Source of the DNA: Chrysaora quinquecirrha
Lineage: Eukaryota; Cnidaria; Scyphozoa; Semaeostomeae; Pelagiidae
NCBI GenBank assembly: GCA_014526335.1
Contig: JACTAT010000002.1
Coordinates: forward strand, 2,958,506-3,022,505
DNA: 64,000 nucleotides
Direction: 5' to 3'
Below, piece by piece: positions 55,282 through 64,000 of this stretch. Each line of letters begins with the position of its first letter. Position 1 is the first letter of the stretch. The position numbers were made by a program, and so were the translations under genes. Under the pieces are notes generated by a model, which ran no database searches, had not been told where the DNA came from, and saw nothing but the letters and a program-made list of their open reading frames with translations.

Positions 55282-58200
55282 ATGTCATCATCAGCATCAA
55301 CTTCAGAAAATATAGAGTTGAAACCATGCAGAAATGAAGGCTTTCAGACAGACCAGAAGGCCAAACACAAACAGGATATTGCTCAAGTTGTTGAGGATGT
55401 TATCCTTGAAATGTCAGAAGATCAAGTCGAGGGCTCGAATTATATGTTAGAGAGGCCTTCATCAAATGAGGTTAGTACCTATTGTTTCCAGGTTTAGATT
55501 TTCAAATAATCATCATGATCATCCTAGGCAACAAAGTGATGATGGGAGCAATCATCATCCTGTCTCATCAGATGATACAGTAGGTTCCCAATAGAAAGGA
55601 AAAGCAAGTTAGATATCCACAAATTGCAGGGACAAAATTTCGCGGTCTTAGAAAATCACAGCGTGTCTCTTGGAAAAACAGGCGAGAAGTCCTACAATAT
55701 TGGAGTGTGGAGGAGCGTAGACTACGACGAATGTTATAAGTCTAGGAGGGATCTTGGATTACAAAAAACCTGTCTTGGGTTTGGGGTGGGAGACTAGGGG
55801 CAAATCCCCATGCCCCCCCTTGGGACTTGGGTTGTTTGTTATGCTTTGATCATCCAACAAAGGATCGTTCAAATTAATTTTGACTTTTCAGTTCTATCAT
55901 CATTCTTATTTTATTTCAGCCTGGGGATGTAAGAAATTGGATACTGTACAACTTCACAAAGAAAGTTTGCAACTGTTTTGTTCCTGGATCTACTGGTTCT
56001 AAACAAAGGTATTCATTCATTAGGGTCATTCAGGAGCATCTTGTGATGGGCGTCAGAGGACAAGTAAAAATCTTCGAGTTGCATATATTCAAAGACCCAT
56101 AAATAATGACCCAAGACCCCGATCCCCCTATAATCTAGGAAAGTGAGGATGCTACAACCGTTGGAGGGACTGTCCCCTTACCCTTGTGAAATTGCTGAAT
56201 CATTCAATTTTTATTCTTGTCACCTACAATTTTGGGGCTCTTTTACCCCCTTTGTCCTGAACTCTGACCTTTTTCTTGCATCAGTGCCAACCTGTCCATG
56301 TAATTTTGCAGAATTCCACACTTCGTAGACACCTATTGGCCAGCATTTGGCACAAAGACTAAATAAATTTCAGAGATATCTTTAAATCTTTTCATTTCGA
56401 TTTATTTTTACAATTTCTTATATGTAGATGCTCTTGTGGGCGTCTGAAGCTTCAACATGAAAAGCAGCCCTTGCCAACCAGTGAAGAAAACTGGACATCA
56501 AAAAAGCACACAGACGAGCTACCCACTGACGCTTTTGGAACAGTTGCTTTTACAACTGAACAGCAAGACCATGGAATTCCAGCTGAGGCAAGGATGTACA
56601 TGTTTTGGTATCATATTTAGCATAAATAAACTGAATAAGTTGCCCACCCACTCAGCACACCATAGGTTTCTCCTTAGCTGAACTTCTGACCCATTGGAGG
56701 TAGCCCTCTTATATCCAGCCCTCTATTCCCCCTGGCCAGCACAAGTGCCATGGGGCTGACACTGTGGATAGCTCATAGGTGGGGCACAGCTCGCGAATTT
56801 CCTAGTAGATATACCTTCAGTAAGAAGAATGACATCGTTATTCATTTGCACCATTAATGAAAAGAGGCAAATTTTCCAAAAACCAAAGTTTTCCATTCAT
56901 GGGGGCACATTGCCCCTGTCCCACACACAGGGTGCCTCTGTGCCACTGTCAATAAAGTTCTGTTCCAATTAAGCACACCCCTAGAGACTATCGTTCTAAC
57001 CCCTTAAATAATCCAAACTGACTTCTTTTAATCCACCTGTAATTGATCAAATTCTCTACTATAATATGTCCCAAATGTCACCTTATCTAAGGCCTTGCTT
57101 GAGGGTATGTATTACTGAAATAAGTCACTACTCACAAAGAAAGCTAGTCAGTTAGTGTTTAAATAGACATTTGAGATTTTACACAATAAGCTCTTCTTTC
57201 TTTTCTCATGCTTAGTATATCAGATTCTCGGATACAGCCTCACCTGAGAAAGTTTGGATGTTGATGAATGATGTATGGGAACTAAAGCCACCAAAACTGC
57301 TGATATCTATTCTTGGAGGAAACAGATACACTAATCTATCACCAATGGTCAAAAGGTCTATAGAGGAAGGGCTTGGGAAAGTATGTACATTGAGATTTTG
57401 TGCAATGATAATTTCTCTGAATAATCCCAACCTGAGTAATTTCTTGAAGTTACAAAAGCGAGCAAGAAGCACACAGAAAAGAGCTTTCGGAAAACCTGCA
57501 ACAATAGAATGATAACTTCGGAAAGGCCATCTCTGAAATTGTATCAGTGGAAATGCCTATCGTTTTTCCGTTCTTGTCACTTTTGCATCTTTTTGTTTCG
57601 ATTGGAACCAAAAGTGTTTTGATCAAAGAACAGACAATAAACATAACAGAACGGTGAAAAAGAAACTTTATACTGGAAAAGAAACTAAGCATCTAAGAAT
57701 CGCTTTATAAATTGTTAAATGCAAGTGTTGCTTATCGTAGACGCAAAGAACTGCAAAGAACTATGCCCTGCGTCAGTGATAACGTGTCCTTTCTTTTCCA
57801 GCATTTGATTATGGAAAGGTTCATAATGAAGAATTTTTTCTTATTTTCGAGGTCTTGAAGTCAGCAGATACCTGGATGTTTACTGGTGCAACAGAAACCC
57901 CTGTCACTGCATTAGCTGGAAAAGTATTTCATTTCTACAATCGCAGAGAAAGATCGCATCGAAACGCTTGTATTGGTATAGCTCCTTGGGGATGCGTGGC
58001 AGGAAGAGAAGAACTACTGGGTGAAATGGTAAGGAGCTTCTTGTGGAACTAGTGTGTATTACCTGCATGACGTCTATGGTTGATGAAATTGTCTTGATAA
58101 GGCTTCGTTTATGTGTGAGTCTGATTGATTTTCTTCACCAGTGAAGATAGTGAAACGAGATGTTGCTTTTTTTACCTCCTCACATACTCGCTTAAGAACA

Positions 58201-61200
58201 TCAGGGTGTCAGAATGAAAAATAGGCACAGCAACAGAAGTCATTCATTAGCCATCTATTGTGCAGGGATAAATTAATTCGCAAAATATACATCACCAACG
58301 CAGCACAAATTAACGTTGGCCCCTGTTCCCTCGCCACAACATTCACTGTCTGTTGAAAAGGGGGTCTTCAGAATCAGATCTTCCCATCAAGTCACATTGA
58401 GCGGCGAATATTGAAGACCTCTAAACCCTGACCCAAGATACTTGACCCAATACCGATGAACATCGACCCATAGACTATGATCTTGTAATTCGAAGTTGAA
58501 TTCCCATTCATGTTTATGTCGAATTAACTGGCTATGTCTAAATAACCGTTTATGTCTTTCTGGAATTAAAAAATCAAATGGAAAAGTCACTATTTATCGT
58601 CTGTTTCTACATACTAGAATTCCCACTCTGTTGTCGGTTACCGCTCTAAATAAAACAAGGGATAGAAGGCCAAATGGTAAGCTGGATGCTGTTCCTTTCT
58701 GTTTAACTTTGCGAACTTTAGAATTATTAACCCTATGTTACAATGTTTTCTGTTTTTACTTTCTACAAGGCTGAAATTCTGTACATGCCAGCTGCTCATG
58801 AGCAACGAAAAATGAATTGTCTTGATTCAAATCAAACTCACTTTTTGCTCGTCGACGATGGCAGTGTTAACAACTTTGGTATCGAAAGGAAATTTCGAGC
58901 CGCACTTGAAAAATATTTTACCAGCTTTCGTGAGTTAACTTTGATTCTATTTTTCTTTCTTTCTTATTTATATTTATCTCTTTCCTGCATTACACATATG
59001 TTTATAAGAAACATAACTCCAGCAAGGCAGTATTTTTTAAATTCTTGGTTTTTTCTTTTTTCTTTTAGCTGTAGAGTTTCTTAAAAGTTTTTAAATACCA
59101 AATCTAAGGCCTAAATCAAAAGCTAAAGAGCTCATTCGCATTGGAAATCAAGCAGGGTAGCTAAAGTAAACTGTTGCTAATACACATCACCCTGCATGAC
59201 TGATAAAGACAAAAGCTTTTACAAACACTCATTACATGAAGCAAACAAATCAATCGCACATTTTGACGAAAAGTAGTCAAACTTGCAAACTTTTCTGATG
59301 TTTGAGGGTAATTAGTACTTCGGTATCATAATTTTACTGTTAATCGTGGGTTAGTTTCTAAAGAACGATTTCTTATGAAATGTGTTGCGCGTATGAGGCA
59401 TTTTTAATTTTTGCAATAATTTTTTTCGCAGGAGACCTAAAGCCTATTCCAACTGTGAATCTATTAATTTGTGGAGGATATACAGCGTCAACTCAAATGA
59501 AACAGAACATGTTTGATCATCCGAAAATTCCCGTTGTAGTCATGAAAGGCAGTGGTGGTCTTGCAGATATTATTGCCAAGACCGTAGAACTTTACGAAGA
59601 AAAGGGCAAAAGGGGTGAGTGTATGTTGTTATTTTTGTTTTAAGGACCAGTGGAACTACGCAGTGGACCCTCAGATAATGAAAACTTCTGGGACTTACAT
59701 TATTGTCCGTTGTCCGCTGCTTGCAGGTTGTTTTTGCAAAGAGATTCCTCAAGGACGAAAATGCTTTGTCCGTTGTATGGAGGTGTCCGTTTATGAGATG
59801 TTCCACTGTTTGGGGAAAAAATTTCTTGCTTGCTTGCACGTTTTTGGCCGTAGACACCAGTGCTTTACCTATTCCCCCCTGCTTCCTACTAAACCTTCCA
59901 CAGCCAAATGCTCACAATGCCTGTTTCTGTCCTTGTCGTGTACAAAGGGATAATCGCAGCGAACTCTCATTTCTTAATAGAATGCTTTGTTTTGTTGTAA
60001 TTGTAGAGTTGCACTGTTGATGAGCATAAAAAAGGAAGTTGGACAGATTCTTGAACTGGATCTAACAGATCATCGAAACATTGAGATAACTACAACAGTA
60101 AAACAAGCTGTTGAGGAGCATAGTAGCCACGTAAGTTGTTAATAATTGGTTGCCTGAAGTGTAGTTCTCATACAGTAGATGTTTATACATCCTGAACTCA
60201 GCTCTTCTGTAGACGTCATGTCATTGGAAGGTGTATTGTTCTTTGGAATGGAAGAGGGGTATGTAGTTTTGAAGACGTTGTATGTTGAGGGCTGAAGGCA
60301 AAAACGCAGTGCTGTGTTGACAAAAGTATTCGTTTACTAATTCGTTTTGGCTCGTATTTCTTTGTACCTGTAGCTACAACTTTGGTAGCAATCTCTGACA
60401 TCTTCCTCACATATTTTAGCGATTTTGATTTCTTGCACCACCAAATGACTTGTTAGATTGAACCTGTTTTGAGATAACTTTTCATTAATTATGCTTATTT
60501 TTTCGATTTTTAGCTCATTATCTATGATCCGAAACATGACCCGTTCGGTCTTGATCATGCTTTGTTCCAAGCTTGTAAAGGTATGATTATTGTTACATTA
60601 GGATTTCAACCAAAAACCATAAACTGAAAAAGACCAAATTGCCAAGATTTAGCAATACTATCTCGGTTCTCCCGAAGAAAAAAGTCTGTAATTTGTACAG
60701 TTTTTATTGTGGTAAGCCTTCTTTAATTTAAAAAGACACTATTTTTGTTTCTTCAGCCAGCGGTTTGGGAAGATCAAGTGATCGAGATCATTTCAGCAAC
60801 CTACAACTGGCGATTCTGCTTGACGAAATTGAAGTAGCCAAAAATGATATTCATAATGAATCTACAAATGTAAGTTTATGTTATTTTGTTGTATATTTTT
60901 GTGAACTCATTTTTATCAAAATCTCCTCACGCGGGAAAGTAACACGACATGAGTTTGTTGTTGTTTTGACGACAGTCTATGAGAAAATTTTTGAGACCTC
61001 TATGAAAATCGATGTTTTGCCCCCTCTCCCCTTGACAATATTCACTTTGACTTTCACTTTGTTCGTGTATCTTGATAGGGTGGTCTGGACAGCTAATATG
61101 GAAAGCTGGAGAAATATTTAGGAAAACAGAAAATGTAGAGGGTGTCAGCAGTAAATAAACTTGACAATATCCATACAGATTTGAAGTGTCCTTATTACAT

Positions 61201-64000
61201 TTCCAATGTTCTTCCTCCACTCAGTGGAACCTTCTTCTTCCGCTAATGCAGTATTGCAGTATTGTGAAGAATACTTGGCCCACTGCTGTGGCATAATGTG
61301 GCTATGCTGCTATGGTGTGACTGTACTGTTGCTTTGTTGTTGAAGGTGCTGTGCCAAGAGCTTAGCGAGGTCAGGGTTGGGGCCCCAGCACGGTAGCCTC
61401 ACAGCTAGGGTCTATGTCTCGTTAGTTCATCTACTTTTGAGATCCTAGAGACTTGCGCTAAGTACACTGTTTCACCTTTACCTACACCTTCACATTGGTA
61501 GCCCAAAACTTTAGCCAAGCAGGTGTCTTCATTCTAGTTAGACGCGCCAAGCAAGGGCTCAACGGCATATGCTGGAGATACACAATATGCATCACCTTTT
61601 CGCATAACGTATTCAAACTTTGGCATGTCCTAGGATGCATAATGTAGTTATACTGTAGCTCGAGATAATTAAGTAACAAGTTACCATGCAACCTACACAC
61701 GAAAGTGTGCAAGTAAAACATACCCAGTCTTTGACTGATTTTCTAAACAAGCTGGAAATCGATCTACTTGTCCAAGGATGCAATAACAGTCATTTTCATC
61801 TTTCCAGGTTGAATATTTGAACAGAGCACTTTACAAGTCGCTAAAGAAGGGAAAAGCAAATATTGCTCGATTCTTGTGCAACTATGGAATAGATATAGAG
61901 CGGTTTTTAGCTCATAGTAAAAATTATCTCAATAAACTTTTTACAAAGGTAGGTTCGTATGTTTTTATTTCTTTTTTCAGTTTTTATACAATCTGTGTTT
62001 TCCTATAAGAACGCCTGGCTTTTTTTCCAGTCTGCAAGTTTACAACTTTTTTGGAAAAATTATTATTCACCACCTTATCACTCCCTTCCAATTTTTCTAG
62101 AAAATAGAGCAAGGACAGTTTTTTCAAGACTGTTAACAGACGAAGAACTGGAAAGGGTATGGGGAGTTTGTTTCTTTTCTTCAACTTGTTTCTGAGTCCC
62201 TTAGTTCTCCGTTTTAATCTATCTCGATGTCACGAATCGTTTTGCTCATAAATCTTTGAAACTAAATACTGTAATTTTTCATTGTCTTTAATAATACAAC
62301 ATATCAGCAGATTTCTAAAATCATATGTAACCTCAGGTTATGTGGATAGGAAGACCTTTAAGCCCCGGCCGAACGTATCAATCATTTCGTTTCACCCAAC
62401 GTTGGCCAACATTCATGTTGGGTGAAATGTTGGCGACCGTTTGGCAACCGTTTGGCAACCGTTTGGCGACCGTTTGGCAAATGTTGGCGACCGTTTGGCG
62501 ACCGTTTGGCAAATGTTGGCGACCGTTTGGCGACCGTTTGGCAAATGTTGGCGACCGTTTGGCGACCGTTTGGCAAATGTTGACGACCGTTTGGCGACCG
62601 TTTGGCAAATGTTGTTGGCGACCGTTTGGCGACCGTTTGGCAAATGTTGGCGACCGTTTGGCGACCGTTTGGCGACCGTTTGGCGACCGTTTGGCAAATG
62701 TTGGCGACCGTTTGGCGACCGTTTGGCAAGTGTTGGTGACCGTTTGGTCGTACTGGCAAAATAATAGTTTCAGGAAAACTTGGTGCTTTTCTGAACCCTC
62801 CTTTGTCAGTTCAATTGAACTTGACTTGCGACTTCGGGAGTTCAAAGATTTATTCTCAGAATAATAATTGGATATGATTAGAATACGCCAAGGGGAGCAG
62901 AGGGGGCAATCATCCCTTCAATCATTGCCAAGACTTGTTTTAAGACAGCCTCAAAGGCGGCCTAAATCTAATGTAAAATGTTCGAAGGATATGACTTGCT
63001 CATGTTTTCTTAAAACCACGCCCTTATTTTTGACTACGTCCTTTAGCCCCTCCATGTTAGATCTCTGGCTACGCCATTGAGAAAACATGCAGCTCTCTGT
63101 TTATCAGTATCATTAATGAAACTATGTATGGCTATAAAGTTTGAAGTGTTTTCCTTTTTTCTAGTTCAATAGTGGAGATGCAAAAGATCGTTTTGATTTG
63201 AAAATCGTCGACAGGCTTTTATTAGAGCTAATGGAGGAAGATTATACTCCATGTTACTCGGAAGACTCTTCTGATTTCAGCGAAGTGGCTTATACTGATA
63301 TGTCTGAGGTATGAAAATATTTTTATCACAACTTTGCCAGTCAACCCTGAGGACCTGGCCAAACGATCAAACATTGTTTTGAAATTTACAGGTTAAGCAA
63401 AATGTTTTAGTTTTTTGTAATGCAACAAAACGTTGTTCGTCAAACATTTCTTTAATTGCGCCAAGCAAAAACATTGCTCAGTAGAACTGCTTTGCAAGGA
63501 AGAATTTCTGCTTTGTAACGTGGCAAAACGTTCAAACATGGCTTGGTAAGCAAATTTCGAATGTTTGGCAAAATCGTCTTCTAAGGGTGTTGCAATCAAT
63601 TAAGAATTTAATCAAACATCAATCAGGCAATTGACTTTGAACACAATAGCCCTTGATTTATCATCTACGTTCCGCTACGAATTTGATTATTCCGATTTAT
63701 TTGAGATTGATCTGTTCACAGAAAAGCTTATTCCTGTCATATGAACCCCAAAGACCAAATATTTTTCCGTCGCAATACCAAGATCTGCCATTGCTAGTGG
63801 GTTTCGGCATTTCCTTTTTCAATTCATCCAAATTCTTTGTCACAGGTGGTGAAGATGTCTCCGATGCAGAAGCTTTTAATATGGGCGGCATTAAATAACA
63901 TGGTTGATCTAGTGGAATGCTTCTGGGAACAAGATGCCAAACATTCACTGGAGAATGCTATTGTCTTATTTGTGATTTTTAAAAGAATGGGTGGTCTTGG
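55282..64000 (+). CDS. TRPM2-like channel, N-terminal part (gene runs off the window)
   Basis: TRPM family cation channel; this is the cytosolic N-terminal homology region with the SLOG nucleotide-binding fold. Exons: 55282-55470, 55920-56008, 56428-56587, 57216-57380, 57852-58028, 58770-58929, 59432-59614, 60009-60130, 60514-60580, 60757-60869, 61808-61948, 63165-63308, 63846-64000+. About 621 residues so far. Landmarks: GDVRNWILYNFTKKVCNCF, CSCGRLKLQHE, DELPTDAFGTVAF, PPKLLISILGG, CIGIAPWG, CLDSNQTHFLLVDDG, VVVMKGSGGLADIIAKTVEL, RDHFSNLQLAILLDEIEVAK, LLIWAALNNMVDLVECFWEQ. The WILYNF-CSCG-PTDAFG order fits TRPM2 best. Pore and any NUDT9-like domain lie beyond 64000. The intron after 56587 has a GC donor. 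A possible extra exon at 62101-62155 does not fit phase. Confidence 0.9.
55690..55744. mobile_element. MITE family M1-related terminus
   Basis: The sequence ending TATAAGTCTA is, on the complement, TAGACTTATAACATTCGTCG followed by TAGTCTACGCTCCTCCACA, closely matching the copy at 20850. The other end was not identified. TRPM2-like intron 1. Confidence 0.45.
61343..61478 (+). mobile_element. SINE family A, copy 7 (opposite orientation)
   Basis: On the plus strand: AAGGTGCTGTGCCAAGAGCT, GAGGTCAGGGTTGGGGCCCC (altered B box), GGTAGCCTCACAGCTAGGGT, and a tail ending CACTGTTTCACCTT. It is shortened within the tRNA-like head. TRPM2-like intron. Confidence 0.65.
62356..62760. repeat. Minisatellite, 32-bp higher-order unit, in a repeat element
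   Basis: From about 62420 to 62740 the DNA is built from GCGACCGTTTG (11 bp) and GCAAATGTTG (10 bp), mostly in the order 11-11-10 (32 bp), with 21- and 43-bp variants. It is entered from CAACGTTGGCCAACATTCAT, shared with the repeat element at 19925-20460. All six frames stay open over 100-170 codons because stops are absent from the unit; none is a gene. TRPM2-like intron. Confidence 0.85.
63345..63590. mobile_element. CCAAACGATCAAACATTG repeat, copy 3
   Basis: It begins GACCTGGCCAAACGATCAAA and, near 63530-63570, has complementary words (AAACGTTCAAACATGG, AATGTTTGGCAAAA). Same family as 40813-41030. TRPM2-like intron, non-coding. Confidence 0.45.

Noticed and set aside
62378..62845. 155-codon minus-strand frame rich in NGRQTVA units, resembling a repeat protein
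   Set aside because: Pure minisatellite translation with no start context.
62340..62864. Open frames of 94-174 codons on both strands
   Set aside because: They come from the stop-free minisatellite unit; all frames are open together.

Overview
The window looks like nuclear DNA of an early-branching animal, most likely a cnidarian (coral or sea anemone; inference). It is AT-rich and intron-rich, with GT-AG introns and metazoan genes. Intron phases close exactly in the gene models below. Dense non-autonomous transposons (SINEs, MITEs) fill introns and spacers. There is no bacterial operon, CRISPR array or phage structure.

Layout. 1-2426: repeat-bearing spacer. 2427-11442 (+): a secreted protein made of a signal peptide, an Arg/Ser-rich segment, a WxNNYLC-type Cys region, 24 tandem EGF domains in one 2.75 kb exon, then four more EGF-like domains. 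12419-13594 (-): a single-exon rhodopsin-class GPCR with degenerate motifs and TM6 in another frame. 13860-14450: an Asp-codon-rich minisatellite. 16152-25621 (-): a complete BARD1 gene (RING, ankyrin, tandem BRCT; 13 exons; 782 codons plus stop). 26970-27389 (-): an unrecognised small type II membrane or secreted Cys protein. 28639-36294 (-): a complete SPAG6 gene (axonemal armadillo protein, 13 exons) with a one-base frame break in exon 10. 38813-54087 (-): an ARHGAP9/12/27-type RhoGAP (SH3, WW, WW, RhoGAP; no PH found). 55282-64000 (+): the N-terminal part of a TRPM2-like channel, cut by the window end and divergent from the RhoGAP gene.

The genes form no pathway. BARD1 acts in DNA repair with BRCA1, SPAG6 in motile cilia, the RhoGAP in Rho-family GTPase control, TRPM2-like in cation signalling. 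The most interesting material is in the mobile and repeat fraction and in frame anomalies: a tRNA-derived SINE that shares its 3' tail with a Penelope-like element; a MITE family with 9-bp target duplications, one copy nested in a SINE; a fold-back element with 115-bp arms differing at one base; TIR elements whose inner motif is reiterated internally; and a homogenised EGF array that uniformly lacks the O-glucosylation site kept in its flanking EGF domains.

Exon edges were read by eye from splice signals and phase. No search, RNA evidence or alignment was run.
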